DNA of 5,957 bases from Chitinispirillales bacterium. GTDB lineage: Bacteria; Fibrobacterota; Chitinivibrionia; Chitinivibrionales; Chitinivibrionaceae. This document shows positions 1 through 5,955 of the stretch, piece by piece. Position 1 is the stretch's first letter. Every line of letters begins with the position of its first letter. The notes under the pieces are model-generated. The model did no database searches. It worked only from the letters and a program-made list of their open reading frames with translations, and was not told where the DNA came from. The stretch spans positions 1 through 5,957 of the forward strand of contig JAIRUI010000028.1 of the NCBI GenBank assembly GCA_031254455.1, given 5' to 3'. The position numbers and the translations under genes are program-made.

Positions 1-95
1 GACCGAAGACCGAAGACCGAAGACCGAAGACCGAAGACCGAAGACCGAAGACCGAAGACCGAAGACCGAAGACCGAAGACCGAAGACCGAAGACC
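1..95. repeat. Heptanucleotide tandem array (gaccgaa)n, truncated at left edge
   Basis: Thirteen perfect head-to-tail copies of the 7-bp unit gaccgaa occupy 1-91, followed by a partial gacc at 92-95, where the repeat stops abruptly. The array starts at base 1, so its true length is unknown. No copy carries a substitution, which points to recent expansion or ongoing slippage. Because 7 is not a multiple of 3, all three forward frames read the same seven-residue cycle (DRRPKTE in permuted register). The reverse strand likewise reads a stop-free FGLRSSV cycle. The array could therefore be the 3' part of an upstream gene or, more likely given what follows, an intergenic minisatellite. The forward frames close at 111-113, 152-154 and 181-183. 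Confidence 0.97.
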
Positions 96-305
96 TCAAA
101 AGGTACTCAGTAAAAATACTATTCGCCGCAGTAAAAGTCAAGTTTTTCAAATAATTCGGCACTGCTTCCCTCTGTCTATTTAGTTCGGTTGTAGTCAAAA
201 CTTTCAATAAAATAATATTTGTTTTACAGCGTTCGCCTGAATTTTTTATTTTTCTGAATTTTTGTCTGTACGTATTTTATGATAGAAACAGGTTTAAGCC
301 CAAGT

Positions 306-328
306 GAAGTATTCCGTACTTCTCTTTT
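306..328 (+). terminator. Weak hairpin with T-rich tail, possible terminator
   Basis: GAAGTA (306-311) and TACTTC (317-322) can pair around a five-base loop, and the following bases (tctttt) are T-rich but interrupted. The stem is short with only two G:C pairs, so it is a marginal intrinsic terminator at best. It might end a transcript coming from the left of the window. It could equally be a chance hairpin. Confidence 0.2.
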
Positions 329-500
329 CGTAGTTCAAGTAAAATATATTTATTGTCATACTTTAACAAGCGAAAAACTGCAAAATAAAAAAATAAAGCC
401 GCGTTTATTTACAGTCAAACAAAAAGAAATAACAGAATTTTGTTATTTTGCAAAAGGCTCATTTCGCCTAAAGTAAAGAAAAATGTTTATAGGAATGTTT

Positions 501-530
501 TTGCGTACAGTTTTTCCGAACGGTTTTATA
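501..530 (+). promoter_or_regulatory. Tentative sigma-70-like promoter upstream of the lipoprotein/receptor operon
   Basis: TTGCGT (501-506) and TTTATA (525-530) are separated by 18 bp, and the -10 candidate ends 44 bp before the ATG at 575. Each hexamer departs from the consensus. In DNA this AT-rich such pairs arise easily by chance, so the call rests mainly on its position before the first gene of a probable operon. No Fur-like or other operator palindrome was recognised. Confidence 0.22.
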
Positions 531-574
531 TTACTGTTGAAATTAAAAATCTCAAACGGCGATAAGAAGTAAAA

Positions 575-1417
575 ATGAAGAATAGCAAAAACACAAACAA
601 AAAGTTTACTGAAAAAAAGTTCACTGAAAATTCTTATCCGCTTATAAGTCTAATGGCTGCATTGTTCATTTACGGTTGCGCCACGCAGGAAACACCGGCG
701 CCGTCTTCGGCGACAATCGACTATTACTTTTCATACGATACTTCGTTTGCAGAAAATGCTGAGGTAAAGTTTTCTACCGGTAACGCCGATTGGACTATAG
801 AAAAGGCGGGAATGATAGCGGGTGAAATCGGTATTCATTGGGAAGAAGCGAACACTCCCAGAAGTGCAGACCCGATTTGCGCTTCGCTGCGTCATGACGT
901 TCCGGGAGGAAAAATTTCACCAAAAATTTACGGATATTTCGCCGTAGATTTGTTGAAGCCGCAGCATATTCAAATGTTGAAAGTAGAACCCGGAATATAT
1001 TCGCATATCCACATGGTTATAACAAACGAAAACAATGCCAACGCTTTGGGTTCTTCGGTTACAAGAATAGACAGTTTCCCCGAACTCAAACAAAATCGGT
1101 CATATTACGTTTCTGGGAAAGTTTCAAAGGATGAAAAAGAATATCCGTTTGAACTTTATACGACACAAACGTTTGACGAAAACACTATGGGCGATATGAT
1201 GTTTCGCATTCAGATATTTGAAAACGAACTCTATTCGTTTTTCGTTTCACCAAAATTACAATCGTGGTTTTCTCCGATAGTGTTTGAGACGCTTAAACCT
1301 AACGAAAACGGCATTGTCTTGATTAACGATGAAAACAATTATTCTGCGGCATACGCTTTTCGGCAGAAATTTACCGATTCAAACCCTATGGCTCTGGCGA
1401 TAAAGAAACAATTATGA
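575..1417 (+). CDS. Putative lipoprotein of unknown function, coupled to a TonB-dependent receptor
   Basis: This 280-residue protein is probably exported and lipid-anchored, but I do not recognise its family. A long basic N-region of about 20 residues containing a doubled KKFTE motif precedes a hydrophobic stretch (about 21-34). This ends in a relaxed lipobox, Ile-Tyr-Gly before Cys35. Alanine at +2 does not indicate inner-membrane retention, so an outer-membrane location is likely. The mature part looks like beta-rich sandwich sequence. Residues 139-149 form a Pro-Gly-Ile-Tyr strand containing His144-Ile-His146, and Cys102 is the only other cysteine. The ATG is preceded only by a weak purine-rich RBS (about 564-569). 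No later methionine would leave a usable signal peptide. The stop codon overlaps the receptor start (ATGA, 1414-1417), which implies translational coupling and a shared role, perhaps as a surface ligand-binding partner. The metal-ligand idea for the HxH is inference only. Confidence 0.85.
   Translation: MKNSKNTNKKFTEKKFTENSYPLISLMAALFIYGCATQETPAPSSATIDYYFSYDTSFAENAEVKFSTGNADWTIEKAGMIAGEIGIHWEEANTPRSADPICASLRHDVPGGKISPKIYGYFAVDLLKPQHIQMLKVEPGIYSHIHMVITNENNANALGSSVTRIDSFPELKQNRSYYVSGKVSKDEKEYPFELYTTQTFDENTMGDMMFRIQIFENELYSFFVSPKLQSWFSPIVFETLKPNENGIVLINDENNYSAAYAFRQKFTDSNPMALAIKKQL
599..628 (+). repeat. 15-bp in-frame tandem duplication in the lipoprotein leader
   Basis: Bases 599-613 and 614-628 are direct copies differing at one position (ttt versus ttc) and encode Lys-Lys-Phe-Thr-Glu twice at residues 9-18. 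The duplication lengthens the positively charged N-region of the signal peptide without changing the frame. It looks like replication slippage. Confidence 0.8.
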
Positions 1418-3465
1418 ATATTATAAAAGCAAATTACCGACACAAGATTTGCACCGTTTTTGCGGTTGTAATAACAAGTAACACATGTTTACAGGCGCAG
1501 CAAACCATAGATATGGGGACGATGTTTGTGCAGGACAGCGTAACATTATTGACTAAGTCGGAAGATAAATTTGGAGTTGTCGATACGGTTTCGCGAGACG
1601 AAATAGAAAAGACGACCGCAACAAATCTGCTGGACTTGCTTGACGGAAAATTAGGCGTTAGAAAGAAAGTTGACTGTTCGGTTTGTAACACCGCTCACAT
1701 TCGCCTTTTGGGGCTTAACGTGGCTTATTCACAAATCCTTGTTGACGGTATTCCGGCTTATTCGGGGCTTGGAAACGTGTATGGAATAGAACAGATTCCT
1801 CTTGTAAATATAGATAACGTACTTATCATAAAAGGCGCTTCAAGTGTAAGACACGGAAACAATGCTATTGCAGGCGTAGTGGATATTATTCACAAACCGA
1901 TTCCGTTCAACACTAAAACCTATTTCAAAGTAATGTTGGGGCATCACAACGAGCAAAATTACGACGCTTATTTTTCTACTTATTCCGAGAAAACGCAAAC
2001 CGGCATACAGGTGTCTATGGGATATGCCAATTCACCGCGTATAGATATGGATAAATCGACTCCTATGATGGACATTGCGGAGTTTGACCGTGTAAATTTT
2101 TCAATGCGACTTTCGCAGGAAGTTAAAAATACCGAACTTTTTGCAAACGCGCAGGTCGCTTACGAAGACAGATTCGGAGGAACACAGTCGTCTTCGCGCA
2201 AATGGATTGGGTCTTTCCAGTCCGAAAGCGTTTATGTAAACGAATGGGGCGATAGCGTATTCCAACCGCTTGTTTATCAGGAATATGCAAAAACAAAACG
2301 CGTAAATTATGAAATCGGAGCGAAAACGCAAGTCTCGCCGATTATCGTAAATGAAAGCCGTGTAAATTTTATTCAGCATTTCCAAGACAGTTATTACGGC
2401 TATCTGTCGCTTGAAGCGTTGCAGAATATGCTTTTTGCCGTGTCGGATTTTCATTTTGATTTTCTGCGAAACAAACTGCTTGCCGGAGCAAGTTTCACAT
2501 ATGACAAATTTTACGACGACCGCTCAATCGGTTCGCATTTATATACGATTCCGGCTGTGTATTTACAGGATATTTTTGTGATCAACGACGAATATCTTGA
2601 TATGTCTATAGGATTGCGCGGCGACTTTCACAACGTTCACGGACTTATTTTGTCACCACGATTTGCGCTTAATTATTATGCCAATCACCATTTGAATTTT
2701 AAGGCTACGGCGGGCAGAGGATTCAGGACGTTTAATTTGTTTTCCGAAAACCATTCGGCTACGACAAGCGACGTGTATTATTTGGAACCTACCGACAATC
2801 TTCGTCAGGAAAGTTCATGGACGTTCGCCTTAAACACGCAGTATTCGCAATTCTGGAGAGTAAACTGGGGAATTACCGCGGAGTTTACCGCTTACCAGAC
2901 TATGATTTCGGACTATATTCAGGCTCATTATTTACGGCAATACACGCTTGACGGGCGGCAAATCGTTCGATACGAAAACCTTGACGGAACGGCGATAACA
3001 CGCGGGCTTGAAGGCGCAGTTCGTTTTTCTCTGCCGAAGGGATTCGCGGTAGAAGGCGGCGGAAATCTGTTTAATTTTGAATCCAAGAAAGGGACAGAAA
3101 AGAATTTTGCGTATTATTCTCCAAACTACACGGCGCTTGCTAAAATTGAGTGGAACGAAAGAAAATCCGGCGTAGGTTTGTCTTTTGATTGGAATTATAC
3201 GGGAAAACAATTGCTTCGCGAGGTGCGTTTCGGACAGAAACTTGTTAAAACACAAAGATACGGCAGTCCGTATTCGACTTTCAACGCCCAAATAGACAAA
3301 AAGATTTCAAGATGGACGATTACTGCGGCGTGTCAAAATATCGGCGATTTCTATCAATCGAAAATCGAACCGATTTTCTATGTGGACGGCTGGTATTACT
3401 TAACGACTTCTGTGTGGGCGCCAATCAAAGGACGGACTTTTTACGGAGGAATAAGGTTTAATTAA
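1414..3465 (+). CDS. TonB-dependent outer-membrane receptor with CxxC in the plug
   Basis: This 683-residue protein is an outer-membrane active transporter that takes up a scarce ligand using energy from TonB-ExbB-ExbD. A signal peptide (1-28) ends in Leu-Gln-Ala before Gln29. A TonB-box-like segment (about 32-41, Ile-Asp-Met-Gly-Thr-Met-Phe-Val) follows. The plug domain spans about 55-160, with the typical Leu-Val-Asp-Gly-Ile-Pro (108-113), the Ile-Lys-Gly-Ala-Ser-Ser-Val segment (139-145) and Ala-Ile-Ala-Gly-Val-Val-Asp-Ile-Ile (151-159). The remainder is a beta-barrel rich in alternating aromatic residues, ending in Gly-Gly-Ile-Arg-Phe-Asn, close to the usual C-terminal Phe signature. Length is normal for the family. 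Cys88 and Cys91 form a CxxC just before the Ile-Arg-Leu-Leu-Gly strand. From memory, a subgroup of these receptors has cysteines at this place, but its substrate is not certain to me. There is no clear SD before the ATG, so translation probably depends on the overlapping upstream gene. The ligand cannot be named from sequence; siderophore, metal, haem or cobalamin are all possible. Confidence 0.95.
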   Translation: MNIIKANYRHKICTVFAVVITSNTCLQAQQTIDMGTMFVQDSVTLLTKSEDKFGVVDTVSRDEIEKTTATNLLDLLDGKLGVRKKVDCSVCNTAHIRLLGLNVAYSQILVDGIPAYSGLGNVYGIEQIPLVNIDNVLIIKGASSVRHGNNAIAGVVDIIHKPIPFNTKTYFKVMLGHHNEQNYDAYFSTYSEKTQTGIQVSMGYANSPRIDMDKSTPMMDIAEFDRVNFSMRLSQEVKNTELFANAQVAYEDRFGGTQSSSRKWIGSFQSESVYVNEWGDSVFQPLVYQEYAKTKRVNYEIGAKTQVSPIIVNESRVNFIQHFQDSYYGYLSLEALQNMLFAVSDFHFDFLRNKLLAGASFTYDKFYDDRSIGSHLYTIPAVYLQDIFVINDEYLDMSIGLRGDFHNVHGLILSPRFALNYYANHHLNFKATAGRGFRTFNLFSENHSATTSDVYYLEPTDNLRQESSWTFALNTQYSQFWRVNWGITAEFTAYQTMISDYIQAHYLRQYTLDGRQIVRYENLDGTAITRGLEGAVRFSLPKGFAVEGGGNLFNFESKKGTEKNFAYYSPNYTALAKIEWNERKSGVGLSFDWNYTGKQLLREVRFGQKLVKTQRYGSPYSTFNAQIDKKISRWTITAACQNIGDFYQSKIEPIFYVDGWYYLTTSVWAPIKGRTFYGGIRFN

Positions 3466-3525
3466 GAATTATCGGTTTTATAGATTTGGTTTTTTGTTTA
3501 ACATTTTAAGTAAAGGAGTTTCTAA
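3466..3525 (+). promoter_or_regulatory. Short intergenic spacer with strong RBS before the SUMF1-type gene
   Basis: The 60-bp gap after the receptor is AT-rich and contains no stem-loop that would stop transcription, so read-through from the receptor is possible. I found no convincing -35/-10 pair. The strong Shine-Dalgarno AAAGGAG (3512-3518) lies 7 bp before the ATG at 3526 and fixes that start. It contrasts with the weak or absent RBS of the two preceding genes. Confidence 0.6.
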
Positions 3526-3600
3526 ATGAAACGATTAAAGAGTAGTTTGGCGGTGTCTGTAATAACCGCAATGTCGGCGATAGCGTTGTTTGTCGGTTGC
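3511..3600 (+). repeat. Copy 1 of a shared RBS plus signal-peptide module
   Basis: From the Shine-Dalgarno region to the lipobox cysteine codon this segment closely matches 4352-4448. Over the first 22 codons, 57 of 66 bases are identical. Upstream, taaagga is shared and the bases up to the ATG remain alignable. The second copy has a 6-bp in-frame insertion (att ttt) just before the lipobox. Similarity stops at the cysteine; the mature proteins are unrelated. Confidence 0.85.
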
Positions 3601-4329
3601 AGTAAGGACGAGGAACAAAAAAATGAAAAAACGATTAATGGGATTGAGTGCGTTTTGGTCGAAGCGGGAACTTTCTGGATGGGAAGTCAGGCGAGTGAAA
3701 GAGCAAAACCCAATGACGAAGTTTATCATCAGGTAAAAATAACAAAAAGTTTCTGGATAAGCAAATATCCTATAACTAACAAACAGTACGGCAATCAAAT
3801 TCCGGGCATGGATAATTTCCCCGTTACCGATATTTACTGGGACGAAGCGGACGATTTTGCTAAAAGCAAAGGCGGACGCTTACCTACGGAAGCCCAGTGG
3901 GAATATGCGGCAAGAGGCGGTAACAAAAGTAAAGGATATATTTACAGCGGAAGTAACAATCTTGACGAAGTCGCATGGCATAAAGATAATTCGGGCGGTT
4001 CAACGCATGAAGTCGGGACTAAAAATCCAAACGAACTGGGAATATACGATATGACCGGAAACGTTTACGAATGGGTCAGCGACTGGTATGACGATTACGA
4101 TGTGGAAGAAAATGGTTTGCGAACCGACCCTGTATTAGACAATCCCGCTTACGGCGAAATGAAGATATTTCGCGGTGGATACTATAACACCGACGACAAT
4201 ACCTTCAACGGTGCGGGTAATGCGAGAAAGGAATGTCGTATCGCATATCGTGAGGCTTGTTACGATGTTGATTCGAGATTGCGGCATGACGCAAGCATGG
4301 CGGGGATTCGTATAATTTTTGATCAATAA
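3526..4329 (+). CDS. SUMF1/FGE-fold (formylglycine-generating-enzyme-like) lipoprotein
   Basis: This 267-residue protein has a lipoprotein signal peptide (Leu-Phe-Val-Gly before Cys25, Ser at +2) and then one SUMF1/FGE-sulfatase domain (about 38-266). Family hallmarks are Gly-Thr-Phe-Trp-Met-Gly-Ser (48-54), Trp-Ile-Ser-Lys-Tyr-Pro-Ile-Thr-Asn (77-85), Gly-Gly-Arg-Leu-Pro-Thr-Glu-Ala-Gln-Trp-Glu-Tyr-Ala-Ala-Arg-Gly-Gly (116-132), Asp-Met-Thr-Gly-Asn-Val-Tyr-Glu-Trp (175-183), Arg-Gly-Gly (216-218) and Gly-Ile-Arg (260-262, where Gly-Phe-Arg is usual). The section between Asn-Lys-Gln-Tyr (85-88) and the Trp-Asp-Glu-Ala helix (105-108) is shorter than usual. True FGEs carry two copper-binding cysteines just after Arg-Gly-Gly. 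Here that position reads Tyr-Tyr-Asn, and the only C-terminal cysteines are Cys237 and Cys245. Sulfatase activation is therefore unlikely. A binding or structural role at the envelope is more plausible, but the true function is unknown. No sulfatase gene is nearby. Confidence 0.92.
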   Translation: MKRLKSSLAVSVITAMSAIALFVGCSKDEEQKNEKTINGIECVLVEAGTFWMGSQASERAKPNDEVYHQVKITKSFWISKYPITNKQYGNQIPGMDNFPVTDIYWDEADDFAKSKGGRLPTEAQWEYAARGGNKSKGYIYSGSNNLDEVAWHKDNSGGSTHEVGTKNPNELGIYDMTGNVYEWVSDWYDDYDVEENGLRTDPVLDNPAYGEMKIFRGGYYNTDDNTFNGAGNARKECRIAYREACYDVDSRLRHDASMAGIRIIFDQ

Positions 4330-4351
4330 ATACTTGTTTTAAGTTTTACCG

Positions 4352-4448
4352 TAAAGGAAGTCTGTGAATGGAGCGATTAAAGAGCAATTTGGCGGTATCT
4401 GTAATAACCGCAGTGTCGGCGTCGGCGTTGTTTATTTTTGTCGGATGT
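4352..4448 (+). repeat. Copy 2 of the shared RBS plus signal-peptide module
   Basis: This copy matches 3511-3600 and includes the Shine-Dalgarno AAAGGAAG (4353-4360) before the ATG at 4368. It covers 27 codons instead of 25 because of an extra Ile-Phe pair before Val-Gly-Cys. Most differences lie at third positions or are conservative, apart from codons 2, 7 and 19, so the peptide has been kept under selection or copied recently. Confidence 0.85.
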
Positions 4449-5726
4449 TCCGGCAATGACGATAAGGCGGTTGAGTTTACGATTACTTACGATGCAAATG
4501 TAACAAATTTTGCAAAAACAATACCTTCTAACGTTACGGTTAAAGAGGGTGAAAAAGTGACACTTGCAGGAGAAAGCGATTATTTTAACCGTCGAAGCGA
4601 AAGCCTGTATCTTACCGTATGGAATACCGACGCGGCAGGGACGGGAACATCTTATAATCCTTCACAGACTATTACTCCTACCGGCAATTTAACGCTTTAT
4701 GCGCAATGGAGTGTAAATTCGCCTGCCGCCAAAGCGCGTATAACGTTTTACGGCGGAGAAAAAAGAATAGGCGACGACCTTCAAAACCGCAATCAGTTAT
4801 ACAATGAAGACGGAACGTTTAATTGGTATTCTAACGCCGCTCACAGAGTGTTTGGTTACGGAGGAATTACCGTTGAAGAAGCGTATATGGTATTGAAATA
4901 TCCGACGGTTACGGCGACTCACGAAGGCAGTGCCAGAGGTTTAAGACATGCAGGCGGAACGTTTACGCTCGGAGACATTGGCGACCATTCGGTAGGTCCT
5001 ACGTATGCCGTCAAATTAACCAATTTTTATCCATCGCGTTTGGGAACAATTGAAATAGACCCGGGAGAATACGGCGATCCGTTGGTGCGGGTTTTCTGGC
5101 CCGGCAGCGACGGAGTAAACGCCAATGTGTGGTGGGATGCGATGGTAGATGTAGATAACGGTGCAAAAGCCGCTTTGAAAGCCGCAAACGCCGGATATGT
5201 TTACAAGGGTAAAATGAGTTTTTTGACCTTTGATACCACACAAGTCGGCGAGAACACCGTTATTTCCGTGAAAGACTCCATAGTATATGATTATGAAATA
5301 CGCGGCAGAAAAGAAATTGGTCCCATACCATTACCGACACGTCAGCAGACTCAGCAGAGCGGACAGGTTATGCAATGGGATCTTGCCGGAGGTGACGAAC
5401 TTCAACTTAACATTCTTACGCATTCGAATCGCTGGATGAGTCGTTATCAAGAACTTCAGGTGTATAAAGATTTGGATATGCTGGATACGCTGGATGGCAC
5501 AGCGGACAGAAAAATTTTAATCACTCCCGAGACTATGGTTAATTATTCGCTCAGAGTATATGACCCTGATCTTGTCAGCGATACAAATCGTAATAATTTT
5601 CCTGTCGCAGGGAAAACTCTATCGGATTTGATTGACGACGAACTTTTCCGACCTGCCGATGTCGATAAGAATCTTGGACAGAGATTAGGTTTTGACTTGT
5701 ATTACTCCAAACAATACAAGAGGTGA
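4368..5726 (+). CDS. Lipoprotein with one Listeria-Bacteroides (InlB B-type) repeat and unknown C-terminal region
   Basis: The 452-residue product begins with a lipoprotein signal peptide (Phe-Val-Gly before Cys27, Ser at +2). Residues 36-114 match a single Listeria-Bacteroides (Flg_new/InlB B) repeat. It opens with Phe-Thr-Ile-Thr-Tyr-Asp-Ala-Asn, has Val-Trp-Asn-Thr-Asp-Ala-Ala-Gly-Thr (84-92) in the middle and closes with Leu-Thr-Leu-Tyr-Ala-Gln-Trp (108-114). In known proteins such repeats are small extracellular beta-grasp-like modules used as spacers or adhesive units. The following 330 or so residues (120-452) are not recognised. They are rich in Tyr, Trp, Asp and Gly, contain no further transmembrane segment and no cysteine, and include a Gln-rich stretch (326-330). 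A surface-exposed adhesin or binding role is inference. The gene follows the SUMF1-type gene by 38 bp with no terminator between them and has a good SD (4353-4360), so the start is well supported. Confidence 0.9.
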   Translation: MERLKSNLAVSVITAVSASALFIFVGCSGNDDKAVEFTITYDANVTNFAKTIPSNVTVKEGEKVTLAGESDYFNRRSESLYLTVWNTDAAGTGTSYNPSQTITPTGNLTLYAQWSVNSPAAKARITFYGGEKRIGDDLQNRNQLYNEDGTFNWYSNAAHRVFGYGGITVEEAYMVLKYPTVTATHEGSARGLRHAGGTFTLGDIGDHSVGPTYAVKLTNFYPSRLGTIEIDPGEYGDPLVRVFWPGSDGVNANVWWDAMVDVDNGAKAALKAANAGYVYKGKMSFLTFDTTQVGENTVISVKDSIVYDYEIRGRKEIGPIPLPTRQQTQQSGQVMQWDLAGGDELQLNILTHSNRWMSRYQELQVYKDLDMLDTLDGTADRKILITPETMVNYSLRVYDPDLVSDTNRNNFPVAGKTLSDLIDDELFRPADVDKNLGQRLGFDLYYSKQYKR

Positions 5727-5742
5727 TTCTTTTGGTATTTTA

Positions 5743-5761
5743 CTTAGCGGTTTCCGCTGAG
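5743..5761 (+). other. Hairpin just after the last + strand gene, no T-tract
   Basis: Bases 5743-5750 and 5754-5761 pair over 8 bp (one G-T pair) around a TTT loop, 16 bp after the stop codon at 5724-5726. No T-run follows on either strand, so it does not meet the usual criteria for an intrinsic terminator. It may stabilise the 3' end of the lipoprotein mRNA or assist factor-dependent termination before the convergent rRNA gene. Confidence 0.45.
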
Positions 5762-5790
5762 ATTCAAAGGTTCGACAATAAAATTAGTAT

Positions 5791-5829
5791 AAAAAAAAGA
5801 GCATGGAAGCCCGTGAGGGTTTCCATGCT
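5791..5829 (-). terminator. Intrinsic terminator of the rRNA operon
   Basis: Read on the - strand, a 9-bp stem (5821-5829 with 5800-5808), an A-C mismatch and three further C-G pairs (5817-5819 with 5810-5812) enclose a four-base loop. After one more base pair of spacing the transcript runs into eight U residues (complement of 5791-5798). It starts 8 bp beyond the 5S 3' end, which is the expected place for the end of an rRNA operon. On the + strand the stem lacks a T-tract, so it should act mainly in the - direction. Confidence 0.93.
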
Positions 5830-5837
5830 TTGCGAGA

Positions 5838-5955
5838 TGCCGGCAACGACCTACTCTCCCATCAAGTCGCCCTGACAGTACCATTGGCGAAAGTGAGCTT
5901 AACTTCTGTGTTCGGGAAGGGAACAGGTGTATCCTCATCTCTATAATCACCGGCA
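5838..5955 (-). rRNA. rrf: 5S ribosomal RNA, complete
   Basis: The reverse complement folds as a bacterial 5S rRNA of about 118 nt. Helix I forms from UGCCGGUGA at the 5' end and UUGCCGGCA at the 3' end (nine pairs including wobbles). The conserved CCCGAACACAGAAGUUAAG segment of the loop B/C region lies at about 5897-5915. The helix IV/loop E GAGAGUAGG segment lies near the 3' end (about 5849-5857). Exact ends could differ by one or two bases. The 23S gene would lie beyond the right edge, upstream on the same strand. The gene converges on the + strand lipoprotein genes. Apparent reading frames over this stretch are artefacts of the rRNA. Confidence 0.97.

Larger units (their letters stand above)
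96..574. other. AT-rich gap with no convincing gene
   Basis: This stretch between the heptamer array and the first lipoprotein gene is strongly AT-rich. A 65-codon open frame at 279-476 has no Shine-Dalgarno sequence before its ATG, no recognisable domain and an ordinary chance composition, so I do not call it a gene. Visible structure is weak. A 6-bp hairpin (306-311 with 317-322) is followed by a broken T-rich run. An almost purely A/T stem (427-434 with 441-448) is flanked by A and T runs. The 10-bp string ctgaattttt occurs at 237-246 and again at 254-263. I see no riboswitch, tRNA or insertion-sequence end. The gap probably holds the promoter and 5' leader of the downstream operon. Confidence 0.6.

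Noticed and set aside
1..95. CRISPR array
   Set aside because: The 7-bp units are contiguous with no spacers, so it is a simple tandem repeat.
1..183. Open frame from the left edge through the heptamer array to the stop at 181-183, as the end of an upstream protein
   Set aside because: Openness inside the array is forced by its 7-bp period in every frame, and the 30 or so codons after it show no domain or coding character. It cannot be decided without the sequence to the left.
155..200. Possible cobalamin riboswitch fragment, suggested by a cactg and a ttccc string upstream of a TonB receptor operon
   Set aside because: The conserved B12-box and the ordered core helices are absent; the short strings look like chance.
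279..476. 65-codon open frame as a small protein
   Set aside because: There is no Shine-Dalgarno sequence, no signal peptide or domain, and its composition simply reflects AT-rich spacer DNA.
2101..2454. 117-codon reverse-strand frame inside the receptor gene, and similar ones at 1434-1691, 2932-3291 and 3535-3798
   Set aside because: They are antisense to well-supported coding sequence, have no RBS or recognisable domain, and are shadow frames.
3526..4329. Calling the SUMF1-type protein a true sulfatase-activating enzyme
   Set aside because: The canonical cysteine after Arg-Gly-Gly is missing and no sulfatase lies nearby, so only the fold is claimed.
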